Positions 12,074-22,821 of a DNA stretch of 64,000 bases are shown in pieces. Below the pieces are notes generated by a model. That model did no database searches and was not told the origin of the DNA. It saw only the letters and a program-made list of their open reading frames with translations. Every line of letters begins with the position of its first letter. The stretch's first letter is position 1. Source of the DNA: Rattus norvegicus (Eukaryota; Chordata; Mammalia; Rodentia; Muridae); NCBI RefSeq assembly GCF_036323735.1, contig NC_086026.1, positions 89,673,359-89,737,358 on the forward strand, in the 5' to 3' direction. The position numbers were made by a program, and so were the translations under genes.

Positions 12074-12243
12074 CTGAGAGAGCAAAACCCGGAAAGAGTT
12101 TAACCGCCTGACTCCATCGGCACTGACTGCAAATTGCTAACACTGGCCTAAGGGATTCCGACCTGATGGAGAACATTGCTGGGGAAACTGCCTCCTCCTT
12201 CTGCTATTTTCTCAATGCCAATTGGCTTTATAAACTAGCCGTA

Positions 12244-12427
12244 ATAGTACATTGTGGTACACGCCCTTAATCCCAGCACTCTGGAGGCAGAAGCAGGCAG
12301 ATCTTGGAGTTTGAGACCCTCCTGGTCTACAAAGTGAATTCCAGGACAGCCAGGGCTACACAGGAAAACCCTTTCTTAAACAAACTAAAACAAAACAAAA
12401 CAAAACAACAACAACAACAACAACAAA
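12244..12427 (+). mobile_element. B1 SINE with CAAAA/CAA tail
   Basis: Near-consensus B1: cttaatcccagcactctgga, ctggtctacaaagtgaattc, caggacagccagggctacac, then (acaaa) and (caa) repeats in the tail. Confidence 0.9.
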
Positions 12428-12467
12428 ACTAGCCATAACAATCCGTAAGCTTTTGGTTTGTCGTTTG

Positions 12468-12572
12468 AGACTCCGTCTTGTTATGCAGCACTGGCTGGCC
12501 TCCAGCTTCAAATCTCCTCGCCTCAGCCTCCTTCATGCCAAAATTAAAAGTGTGTGCTTATACCCTGTTCAC
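12468..12572 (-). mobile_element. Diverged B1-type SINE, minus strand
   Basis: The text ttgagactccgtcttgttat, ctggctggcctccagcttca and ctcgcctcagcctccttcat is inverted B1/monomer-like, opposite to the B1 just to its left. Confidence 0.65.
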
Positions 12573-12638
12573 AATGCTACAATTTACCTGCCGGCCTTCT
12601 GGAGTGGACTCACTAAATTTTAGAATACATTATTCCTC

Positions 12639-12653
12639 AGAAAGTGGATAACA
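12639..12653 (+). repeat. 5' target-site duplication of the full-length L1
   Basis: The 15-bp AGAAAGTGGATAACA is repeated exactly at 19074-19088 after the poly(A) tail. It marks the L1 insertion and shows the 5' end is essentially intact. Confidence 0.93.
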
Positions 12654-13389
12654 CCCGCGGATCCCGGCCCGCAGCAGCTCTCTGCTCCCAGACCCGGTGA
12701 GAGAGAGACCCAACCGCCTGGTCAGGTGGGCACTCCTGAGGCTGCAGAGCGGAAGAGACCACCAACACTGCTCACCCCTGCCCACATCCCTGGCCCAAGA
12801 GGAATCTGTATAAGGCCTCTGGGCTCCCGTGGGGGAGGGCCCAGGAGCGGCAGGACCCCTGCGCCTGAGACACCGCCGGAACCTGAAGGAAACAGACCGG
12901 ATAAACAGTTCTCTGCACCCAAATCCCGTGGGAGGGAGAGCTAAACCTTCAGAGAGGCAGACAAGCCTGGGAAACCAGAAGAGACTGCTCCCTGCACACA
13001 CATCTCGGACGCCAGAGGAAAAAGCCAAAGACCATCTGGAACCCTGGTGCACTGAAGCTCCCGGAAGGGGCAGCACAGGTCTTCCTGGTTGCTGCCGCTG
13101 CAGAGAGCCCCTGGGCAGCACCCCACAAGCGAACTTGAGCCTCGGAACCACAGGTAAGACCAAATTTTCTGCTGCAAGAAAGCTGCCTGGTGAACTCAAG
13201 ACACAGGCCCACAGGAACAGCGAAGACCTGTAGAGAGGAAAAACTACACGCCCGAAAGCAGAACACTCTGTCCCCATAACTGACTGAAAGAGAGGAAAAC
13301 AGGTCTACAGCACTCCTGACACACAGGCTTATAGGACAGTCTAGCCACTGTCAGAAATAGCAGAACAAAGTAACACTAGAGATAATCTG
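12654..13389 (+). promoter_or_regulatory. L1 5' UTR with internal promoter
   Basis: This is 736 bp of GC- and CpG-richer sequence than the surrounding AT-rich intron, running from just after the target-site duplication to the ORF1 ATG. L1 5' UTRs carry an internal RNA polymerase II promoter. Promoter activity is inferred from the family; no motif was proved here. It is open in several frames on both strands, including a 215-codon minus-strand frame (12630-13277). Confidence 0.75.
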
Positions 13390-14463
13390 ATGGCGAGAGG
13401 CAAGCGCAGGAACCCAAGCAACAGAAACCAAGACTACATGCCATCATCGGAGCCCAATTCTCCCACCAAAACAAACATGGAATATCCAAACACACCAGAA
13501 AAGCAAGATCTAGTTTCAAAATCATATTTGATCATGATGCTGGAGGACTTCAAGAAAGACATGAACACACTTAGGGAAACACAGGAAAACATTAATAAAC
13601 AAGTAGAAGCCTACAGAGAGGAATCGCAAAAATCCCTGAAAGAATTCCAGGAAAACACAATCAAACAGTTGAAGGAATTAAAAATGGAAATAGAAGCAAT
13701 CAAGAAAGAACACATGGAAACAACCCTGGATATAGAAAACCAAAAGAAGAGACAAGGAGCTGTAGATACAAGCTTCACCAACAGAATACAAGAGATGGAA
13801 GAGAGAATCTCAGGAGCAGAAGATTCCATAGAAATCATTGACTCAACTGTCAAAGATAATGTAAAGCGGAAAAAGCTACTGGTCCAAAACATACAGGAAA
13901 TCCAGGACTCAATGAGAAGATCAAACCTAAGGATAATAGGTATAGAAGAGAGTGAAGACTCCCAGCTCAAAGGACCAGTAAATATCTTCAACAAAATCAT
14001 AGAAGAAAACTTCCCTAACCTAAAAAAAGAGATACCCATAGACATACAAGAAGCCTACAGAACTCCAAATAGATTGGACCAGAAAAGAAACACCTCCCGT
14101 CACATAATTGTCAAAACACCAAACGCACAAAATAAAGAAAGAATATTAAAAGCAGTAAGGGAAAAAGGTCAAGTAACATATAAAGGGAGACCTATCAGAA
14201 TCACACCAGACTTCTCGCCAGAAACTATGAAGGCCAGAAGATCCTGGACTGATGTCATACAGACCCTAAGAGAACACAAATGCCAGCCCAGGTTACTGTA
14301 TCCAGCAAAACTCTCAATTAACATTGATGGAGAAACCAAGATATTCCATGACAAAACCAAATTTACACAATATCTTTCTACAAATCCAGCACTACAAAGG
14401 ATAATAAATGGTAAAGCCCAACATAAGGAGGCAAGCTATACCCTAGAAGAAGCAAGAAAATAA
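13390..14463 (+). CDS. L1 ORF1p, RNA-binding chaperone (intact frame)
   Basis: The frame is 357 codons, uninterrupted. ORF1p binds L1 RNA as a trimer and acts as a nucleic-acid chaperone in the cytoplasmic ribonucleoprotein. Residues about 1-45 are basic and Ser/Asn/Pro-rich. Residues about 45-165 are a Glu/Lys/Gln-rich coiled coil (for example LKELKMEIEAIKKEH). An RRM-like segment follows (SNLRIIGIEESED), then a C-terminal domain with YKGRPIRITPDFSPET. The ATG at 13390 follows the 5' UTR and gives the expected rodent length. The stop at 14461-14463 lies 59 bp before ORF2. The frame could in principle still be translated, but expression is unknown. Confidence 0.92.
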   Translation: MARGKRRNPSNRNQDYMPSSEPNSPTKTNMEYPNTPEKQDLVSKSYLIMMLEDFKKDMNTLRETQENINKQVEAYREESQKSLKEFQENTIKQLKELKMEIEAIKKEHMETTLDIENQKKRQGAVDTSFTNRIQEMEERISGAEDSIEIIDSTVKDNVKRKKLLVQNIQEIQDSMRRSNLRIIGIEESEDSQLKGPVNIFNKIIEENFPNLKKEIPIDIQEAYRTPNRLDQKRNTSRHIIVKTPNAQNKERILKAVREKGQVTYKGRPIRITPDFSPETMKARRSWTDVIQTLREHKCQPRLLYPAKLSINIDGETKIFHDKTKFTQYLSTNPALQRIINGKAQHKEASYTLEEARK

Positions 14464-14522
14464 TCGTCTTGGCAACAAAACAAAGAGAATGAAAGCACAC
14501 AAACATAACCTCACATCCAAAT

Positions 14523-17500
14523 ATGAATATAAAGGGAAACAATAATCACTATTCCTTAATATCTCTCAATATCAATGGCCTCAACTCCCCAATAAAAAGA
14601 CATAGATTAACAAACTGGATACGCAACGAGGACCCTGCATTCTGCTGCCTACAAGAAACACACCTCAGAGACAAAGACAGACACTACCTCAGAGTGAAAG
14701 GCTGGAAAACAACTTTCCAAGCAAATGGTCAGAAGAAGCAAGCTGGAGTAGCCATTCTAATATCAAATAAAATCAATTTCCAACTAAAAGTCATCAAAAA
14801 AGATAAGGAAGGACACTTCATATTCATCAAAGGAAAAATCCACCAAGATGAACTCTCAATCCTAAATATCTATGCCCCAAATACAAGGGCACCTACATAC
14901 GTAAAAGAAACCTTACTAAAGCTCAAAACACACATTGCACCTCACACAATAATAGTGGGAGATTTCAACACCCCACTCTCATCAATGGACAGATCATGGA
15001 AACAGAAATTAAACAGTGATGTCGACAGACTAAGAGAAGTCATGAGCCAAATGGACTTAACGGATATTTATAGAACATTCTATCCTAAAGCAAAAGGATA
15101 TACCTTCTTCTCAGCTCCTCATGGTACTTTCTCCAAAATTGACCATATAATTGGTCAAAAAACGGGCCTCAACAGGTACAGAAAGATAGAAATAATCCCA
15201 TGCGTGCTATTGGACCACCACGGCCTAAAACTGGTCTTCAATAACAATAAGGGAAGAATGCCCACATATACGTGGAAATTGAACAATGCTCTACTCAATG
15301 ATAACCTGGTCAAGGAAGAAATAAAGAAAGAAATTAAAAACTTTTTAGAATTTAATGAAAATGAAGGTACAACATACCCAAACTTATGGGACACAATGAA
15401 AGTTGTGCTAAGAGGAAAACTCATAGCGCTGAGTGCCTGCAGAAAGAAACAGGAAAGAGCATATGTCAGCAGCTTGACAGCACACCTAAAAGCTCTAGAA
15501 CAAAAAGAAGCAAATACACCCAGGAGGAGTAGAAGGCAGGAAATAATCAAACTCAGAGCTGAAATCAACCAAGTAGAAACAAAAAGGACCATAGAAAGAA
15601 TCAACAGAACCAAAAGTTGGTTCTTTGAGAAAACCAACAAGATAGATAAACCCTTAGCCAGACTAACGAGAGGACACAGAGAGTGCGTCCAAATTAACAA
15701 AATCAGAAATGAAAAGGGAGACATAACTACAGATTCAGAGGAAATTCAAAAAATCATCAGATCTTACTATAAAAACCTATATTCAACAAAATTTGAAAAT
15801 CTTCAGGAAATGGACAATTTCCTAGACAGATACCAGGTATCGAAGTTAAATCAGGAACAGATAAACCAGTTAAACAACCCCATAACTCCTAAGGAAATAG
15901 AAGCAGTCATTAAAGGTCTCCCAACCAAAAAGAGCCCAGGTCCAGACGGGTTTAGTGCAGAATTCTATCAAACCTTCATAGAAGACCTCATACCAATATT
16001 ATCCAAACTATTCCACAAAATTGAAACAGACGGAGCACTCCCGAATTCCTTCTACGAAGCCACAATTACTCTTATACCTAAACCACACAAAGACACAACA
16101 AAGAAAGAGAACTTCAGACCAATTTCCCTTATGCATATTGACGCAAAAATACTCAATAAAATTCTGGCAAACCGAATTCAAGAGCACATCAAAACAATCA
16201 TCCACCATCATCAAGTAGGCTTCATCCCAGACATGCAGGGATGGTTTAATATACGGAAAACCATCAATGTGATCCATTATATAAACAAACTGAAAGAACA
16301 GAATCACATGATCATTTCATTAGATGCTGAGAAAGCATTTGACAAAATTCAACACCCCTTCATGATAAAAGTCCTGGAAAGAATAGGAATTCAAGGCCCA
16401 TACCTAAACATAGTAAAAGCCATATACAGCAAACCAGTTGCTAACATTAAACTAAATGGAGAGAAACTTGAAGCAATCCCACTAAAATCAGGGACTAGAC
16501 AAGGCTGCCCACTCTCTCCCTACTTATTCAATATAGTTCTTGAAGTTCTAGCCAGAGCAATCAGACAACAAAAGGAGATCAAAGGGATACAGATCGGAAA
16601 AGAAGAGGTCAAAATATCACTATTTGCAGATGACATGATAGTATATTTAAGTGATCCCAAAAGTTCCACCAGAGAACTACTAAAGCTGATAAACAACTTC
16701 AGCAAAGTGGCTGGGTATAAAATTAACTCAAATAAATCAGTTGCCTTCCTCTATACAAAAGAGAAACAAGCCGAGAAAGAAATTAGGGAAACGACACCCT
16801 TCATAATAGACCCAAATAATATAAAGTACCTCGGTGTGACTTTAACCAAGCAAGTAAAAGATCTGTACAATAAGAACTTCAAGACACTGAGGAAAGAAAT
16901 TGAAGAAGACCTCAGAAGATGGAAAGATCTCCCATGCTCATGGATTGGCAGGATTAATATAGTAAAAATGGCCATTTTACCAAAAGCAATCTACAGATTC
17001 AATGCAATCCCCATCAAAATACCAATCCAATTCTTCAAAGAGTTAGACAGAACAATTTGCAAATTCATCTGGAATAACAAAAAACCCAAGATAGCTAAAG
17101 CTATCCTCAACAATAAAAGGACTTCAGGGGGAATCACTATCCCTGAACTCAAGCAGTATTACAGAGCAATAGTGATAAAAACTGCATGGTATTGGTACAG
17201 AGACAGACAGATAGACCAATGGAATAGAATTGAAGACCCAGAAATGAACCCACACACCTATGGTCACTTGATTTTTGACAAAGGAGCCAAAACCATCCAA
17301 TGGAAAAAAGATAGCATTTTCAGCAAATGGTGCTGGTTCAACTGGAGGGCAACATGTAGAAGAATGCAGATCGATCCATCCTTATCACCCTGTACAAAGC
17401 TTAAGTCCAAGTGGATCAAGGACCTCCACATCAAACCAGACACACTCAAACTAATAGAAGAAAAACTAGGGAAACATCTGGAACACATGGGCACTGGAAA

Positions 17501-18350
17501 AAATTTCCTGAACAAAACACCAATGGCTTATGCTCTAAGATCAAGAATCGACAAATGGGATCTCATAAAACTGCAAAGCTTCTGTAAGGCAAAGGACACT
17601 GTGGTTAGGACAAAACGGCAACCAACAGATTGGGAAAAGATCTTTACCAATCCTACAACAGATAGAGGCCTTATATCCAAAATATAGAAAGAACTCAAGA
17701 AGTTAGACCGCAGGGAAACAAATAACCCTATTAAAAAATGGGGTTCAGAGCTAAACAAAGAATTCACAGCTGAGGAATGCCGAATGGCTGAGAAACACCT
17801 AAAGAAATGTTCAACATCTTTAGTCATAAGGGAAATGCAAATCAAAACAACCCTGAGATTTCACCTCACACCAGTGCGATTGGCTAAGATCAAAAACTCA
17901 GGTGACAACAGATGCTGGCGAGGATGTGGAGAAAGAGGAACACTCCTCCATTGTTGGTGGGATTGCAGACTGGTAAAACCATTCTGGAAATCAGTCTGGA
18001 GGTTCTTCAGAAAATTGGACATTGAACTGCCTGAGGATCCAGCTATACCTCTCTTGGGCATATAACCAAAAGATGCCTCAACATATAAAAGAGACACGTG
18101 CTCCACTATGTTCATCGCAGCCTTATTTATAATAGCCAGAAAATGGAAAGAACCCAGATGCCCTTCAACAGAGGAATGGATACAGAAAATGTGGTACATC
18201 TACACAATGGAATATTACTCAGCTATCAAAAACAACGAGTTTATGAAATTCGTAGGCAAATGGTTGGAACTGGAAAATATCATCCTGAGTGAGCTAACCC
18301 AATCACAGAAAGACATACATGGTATGCACTCATTGATAAGTGGCTATTAG
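14523..18350 (+). pseudogene. L1 ORF2 (endonuclease / reverse transcriptase), two nonsense codons
   Basis: The full frame would be 1,275 codons, with no frameshift. It is broken by TAG at 17685-17687 (codon 1055) and TAA at 18063-18065 (codon 1181). Both fall where related L1s have Tyr. The first open part runs 1,054 codons. Domains in order: an APE-like endonuclease (about 1-240; QETHL, GDFN, LDHH), a reverse transcriptase (about 450-750; catalytic FADD at codons 701-704 intact, SGTRQGCPLSP present), and a C-terminal Cys-rich CX3CX7HX4C knuckle that lies after the first stop. The endonuclease Ser-Asp-His motif reads Leu-Asp-His at codons 230-232, losing the Ser. The protein cannot be full length, and endonuclease activity is doubtful. 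Confidence 0.95.
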
Positions 18351-19073
18351 CCCAAATGCTTGAATTACCCTAGATCCCTAGAACAAACGAAACTCAAGAC
18401 GGATGATCAAAATGTGAATGCTTCACTCCTTCTTTAAATGAGGAAAAAGAATACCCTTGGCAGGGAAGGGAGAGGCAAAGATTAAAACAGAGACTTAAGG
18501 AACACCCATTCAGAGCCTGCCCCACATGTGGCCCATACATATACAGCCACCCAATTAGACAAGATGGATGAAGCAAAGAAGTGCAGACCGACAGGAGCCG
18601 GATGTAGATCGCTCCTGAGAGACACAGCCAGAATACAGCAAATACAGAGGCGAATGCCAGCAGCAAACCACTGAACTGAGAATAGGTCCCCTATTGAAGG
18701 AATCAGAGAAAGAACTGGAAGAGCTTGAAGGGGCTCGAGACCCCAAAAGTACAACAATGCCAAGCAACCAGAGCTTCCAGGGACTAAGCCACTACCTAAA
18801 GACTATACATGGACTGACCCTGGACTCTGACCCCATAGGTAGCAATGAATATCCTAGTAAGAGCACCAGTGGAAGGGGAAGCCCTGGGTCCTGCTAAGAC
18901 TGAACCCCCAGTGAACTAGACTATGGGGGGAGGGCGGCAATGGGGGGAGGGTTGGGAGGGGAACACCCATAAGGAAGGGGAGGGGGGAGGGGTATGTTTG
19001 CCCGGAAACCGGGAAAGGGAATAACACTCGAAATGTATATAAGAAATACTCAAGTTAATAAAAAAAAAAAAAA
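18351..19073 (+). mobile_element. L1 3' UTR with polypurine/G-rich tract and poly(A) tail
   Basis: About 720 bp follow the ORF2 terminal stop. At 18924-18994 there are repeated runs of 3-6 G (ggggggaggg and similar), the G-quadruplex-prone tract typical of mammalian L1 3' UTRs. AATAAA overlaps the start of the A tail near 19056, and the tail is about 15 A long before the duplication. Confidence 0.88.
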
Positions 19074-19088
19074 AGAAAGTGGATAACA
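19074..19088 (+). repeat. 3' target-site duplication of the full-length L1
   Basis: An exact copy of 12639-12653 directly after the A tail. The first A may belong to the tail. Confidence 0.93.
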
Positions 19089-19225
19089 TCTTCCTCATCT
19101 CAGAAAAGCTAAGATCTCACCATCTACATGTATGTATGTATCAGACTTCTCTTCTGGGAATTAATTATCACTGTTATAAGCTTATAATCATCTGAATTTC
19201 TAAGGAAAGTATAGGAAAGCTCCAG

Positions 19226-19290
19226 AGTTCTGGTTTTGTTTTATTTTGTTTTCTGTTTCTGTTTCTGTTTCTGTTTTTGTTTTTCCTTCA
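19226..19290 (+). repeat. T-rich (TTTCTG)n repeat
   Basis: A short run of gtttct hexamers between TTTTG stretches. Confidence 0.85.
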
Positions 19291-20739
19291 AGACATGTTA
19301 AATGTAGGGAGGCCGTTGGGAACATTTAAAGAGCACATTTCTCTGAATGAGTTCTTACACATCTAACTCAGGGTTGCTATTTGTGACCAGACCTCGTGAG
19401 TCCTTCAGCTCTGACTATGGCCCCTACGTCTGCACGAAGTATGTTTAGTAAATGCCTGTTCAAGAGGACCAAATGTTACTATTTTGACCCCTCCTGTCCT
19501 GCTCACTACCCCTTCTCTCAAACTCCAGCACAAAGGTTTTTAACCTGCACTGCGGAGGTGAGGTGGCCCACTGTGGGGCTGTGCATGTGGGACTGGTCAG
19601 CAGAACCCTCTCCCCCCTCATCCCATGCAGCAAGGGATGTTAGCAACATCTTTCCAACCAGATGCCACCAGCACCACCTCCAGCTGTGATGAGCTAAGGA
19701 CCTGACATTGTTCCATGTTTTCTGAAAAAAAAAATTTCTTTACTTCTCCCCATCCCTTCTGAGCACACTATTCCAGGCAGGCCAGAGATTACAATCCATT
19801 CTCAATCTCATTAATGACACCCTAGCCCTCCTGGGGAGCGGGACTGCAGAGAGTGTCAACACCCAAGCTGTCCTCTGGGTTTCCATGCTTGTCCTTCCAT
19901 CTCGGGAAACCTTGACAGTCCTCTTTACAGGTGTGTGAGCAGTTCATTGAGAATGGATTGTTTCTGGGATGCTAATAAAATGGGAGTCACTTGACCCTCC
20001 TGTCTTGTCTTTGCTTTGGGGTAGATGTCAAATGGAGACTGGTTGAAAAACTGATAACTCATAGTGCCCAGACCTTTATTTACAGTTTGGCAGCCAAACT
20101 TCTTTCTGTGCCTTTGACAAGCCTGGAAAATCATTTGAAGGGCAGCTCTGCTCTGTCTCTGTCACTATTGCCCCCATCAAGGGACAAGGCCATGCTTATT
20201 TAAGGCTCTATTTGGAATACAGAGTCAAGTACCTAAGAGTCACTCTTAATTTATTTTGCATTCTGTATACCGTAGCATGATTGAGCTCTGAAAGTCCAGT
20301 CTCCATTGTGATCTCAATCTCGCCAAAGAACTGTATGGGGGAAGATCATGGCGTATGAATTGGATGGGAGATGGAATATGGGCATCCATATAGAATAACA
20401 GCACACAGAAATATCAAATGTTCTGGTGTGGCCTCAGCACACAGCAGGCCTTGGCCTTGACCACACGGGCTTTAAGGCAGTGATAGTCTTAGGTTGGACC
20501 ACTGGAGTGGGCTATTGGAGTGGCTGTGACTAATGTTCATCTCAACATTTGTCATACAGTTCATTGTAATCATGGTGGCATTATGAGGAGATAGTCTTCC
20601 AGATTCAGTACAGGCTGAGGAATTCCTGCCCAGTGTGGTGAACTCTGCTTAAAGCATTAGTGTGGCATCTAGCTTTCAATCTTAAATTCTGCATGTAAAA
20701 CTTGCATGGGTAATATGATCAGATCTGACAGATATTTTT

Positions 20740-20785
20740 CCTTCCTTCCTTCCTCCCTTTCATTCTTTCTTTCTTTCTTTTTCTT
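20740..20785 (+). repeat. (TTCC)/(TTTC)n microsatellite
   Basis: A pyrimidine-only tetranucleotide run. Confidence 0.88.
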
Positions 20786-21042
20786 GGCTCTATAGAACTT
20801 GTTAAGTGACTGAAGATTGACACCTCCCACCCTCAGCAATATATCCTGCAGATTCATGCTCTGTGCACTGACTTTGGGTTTTGGGTTTTTAAGAGGTGAC
20901 TCATCATAGATGAATGGCTGTTAATGAAGAACAGTGCAACTGCACTGGGAATCTATTATTTTAGACATATAACTCATTTGAATAGAGGGGAAGCAAAATG
21001 GAAACCTCAAGAATTTTCTAAGGAAAGAAAGAATGTACCTAG

Positions 21043-21208
21043 AAGTCTTTTTTTGTTTTGTTTGTTTTGTTTGTTTTTTGTTTTTCAAAGCAAGGTTTCT
21101 CGGTGTAGCCCTGGCTATCCTGGAACTCAATATGTAGACAAAGCCAGCCTTGAACATCTGCCTCTGTCTCCCAAGTAAAAGGCATGGACCACCAAGCACA
21201 ATTTTGGT
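21043..21208 (-). mobile_element. B1 SINE, minus strand
   Basis: A long T/TTTG-rich inverted tail, then caaggtttctcggtgtagcc, ctggctatcctggaactcaa and ctgcctctgtctcccaagta. Confidence 0.88.
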
Positions 21209-21209
21209 T

Positions 21210-21211
<2 letters not shown>

Positions 21212-21268
<57 letters not shown>

Positions 21269-21424
21269 CCTAAGAGGGTGCCCATGCCAAAGTGCTAGTG
21301 TGTAGGTCAGAGGACCTCTGGCACAGACCAGCCCTCTCCTTTCACCATGGTTCTCAGGCTGGAACTCCAGTTTTCCAGCTTGGTGGCAAGCACCTTTATT
21401 TGCACAACCATCTTACAGGCCTCA
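21212..21424 (-). mobile_element. tRNA-derived SINE (B2/B3 superfamily), minus strand, with TG tail
   Basis: A TG run (21212-21267) is followed by taggtcagaggacctctggc, ctctcctttcaccatggttc and gcttggtggcaagcaccttt, the reverse complement of a B2-superfamily SINE whose 3' tail is CA-rich. Confidence 0.7.
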
Positions 21425-22221
21425 GGAGTAGCAGGCTTGAGAAAGGGAGCAGTGTCAGCCTGTTTTATGTCAAAAGAACATAACTTTGGAGATAATTTTA
21501 GCTCTGCTGTTTGCAAAGAGCCAATTCCAATGCACTGAGGAATCTAGGAAGACGAAAATCAACCGAAGGTAACATATAAGGTCTTAGCAACAAAATTGGC
21601 TCACAGAGAAGGGACATAGGTTTGGGTGTGCATAGGATAAAGTTGTAAAAGAAACATTTTAATCACAGTTGAATCAGAATTGGGGAATGGTGGAGTCAGG
21701 AGATCCCCAAAGCAGAGGAAGGTGATTCTTGTACACAGAGGGTATTAGGACCCAAAATACAACTGAGGAACATGCTATAAATCTTCAAGTGGTCTCATGA
21801 GATCACCTATAGCCTTTCCCCTGGGGATGCAACAGATTTTCAAGATAATTGAATGAAATCCACAGAGATGAGAGAATTAGCTTTGGGAGTAGCAGGACTA
21901 GATATCAGATGCACTACTCGGTGATAGACTGCAGTTGCTGACATTGCTTGGAGTCTGACTAAACATGCCCCACATTTCGTGGTCTTGGGTTTGTGTCAAA
22001 GGGAAAAGGAGACAAACTAAAGGGAATTCAGCAGAGCAGCACCAGCTCAGTCCACACCTAGCTCAGAAGTGATGGGGAAGATACCCTACTGAGGATTATC
22101 CAACTTAATGACAGGAAACCCGAAAAGTTCATGCTAAACTCACAGTCTTGAAGACTCTAAAGGCTTGGTTTTGTGTCTTTCCCTGGAGGAGACTACACAG
22201 CACAGATTGCGAAAGACTGTA

Positions 22222-22312
22222 GGTAGCCCAGGCTGGTCTTGAACTAGTTATTGTCCTGTCTCAGCCCTCTGAAGACTGTGATTACAGGCTTGTGCTACCA
22301 TATCCAGGCAGA
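22222..22312 (-). mobile_element. B1-like SINE fragment, minus strand
   Basis: The text gtagcccaggctggtcttga, ctgtctcagccctctgaaga and ggcttgtgctaccatatcca is an inverted B1-type monomer. Confidence 0.68.
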
Positions 22313-22727
22313 AAAACAAATATTTGCCTAGAAGTGTAGGTGCCCTGGGATACATGGTAAGACACTGTTACATGGTAAGAAAAAGTAAAGTAAAATAACA
22401 AATACTTGAGTTTCAAAGAATAGAGAAAAGAAAAGCAAAAAGATAAAAAAGAGTTTAAAGTAGCAGTGAAAATAAGAGAGCCACTTGAAGAAAACAGAAA
22501 TTGAAATTCTAAAAAAATAAAATAAAATAACTTGGCCGAACTTTCCTAAAGGTAAGAAAAATGGCAGAAGCTATTTACTGATTCACTAGGACAAATTCCC
22601 TATTAGTAAGCTTCCTAACGTGAGAGAAGGCTTAGTTCTGGGGATGAACAATACCAAGTGGGCTCAAGTCATATAGGCCTCAGAAAGGATGGAGACCAGG
22701 CCACGGGAGCTGGGGAAACAGTCAAGA

Positions 22728-22805
22728 CTAGGCTGTGGCTCAGTGATGGAGCCTGGCATGTGTGAGGCCAGAGGTCTGATCCTCTGCGATGCAAAGGAAA
22801 TAAAC
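22728..22805 (+). mobile_element. Old ID/tRNA-like SINE fragment
   Basis: The string ctgtggctcagtgatggagc followed by gaggccagaggtctgatcct aligns in order with the ID A-box and B-box regions but is strongly diverged. Confidence 0.5.
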
Positions 22806-22821
22806 ATCCATACAGAGTAAA

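Larger units (their letters stand above)
12654..19073 (+). mobile_element. Full-length L1 retrotransposon (rat L1), inactive
   Basis: This roughly 6.4-kb element has all L1 parts in order: a GC-rich 5' UTR (12654-13389), ORF1 (13390-14463), a 59-bp spacer, ORF2 (14523-18350, two internal stops), a 3' UTR with a G-rich polypurine tract, an AATAAA signal and a short A tail. Perfect 15-bp target-site duplications flank it. It lies antisense to Filip1, the orientation usually tolerated in introns because L1 poly(A) signals are then not read by the gene. The perfect duplications and few lesions suggest a fairly young rat L1 insertion. The ORF2 stops and an endonuclease active-site change make it non-autonomous. 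Confidence 0.95.

Noticed and set aside
11891..12085. A small 64-residue stand-alone protein starting MLSQ
   Set aside because: The first residues and the stop are intronic; splice sites on both sides show it is an internal Filip1 exon.
13611..17845. Minus-strand frames of 60-189 codons inside the L1
   Set aside because: They are antisense shadows of ORF1 and ORF2.
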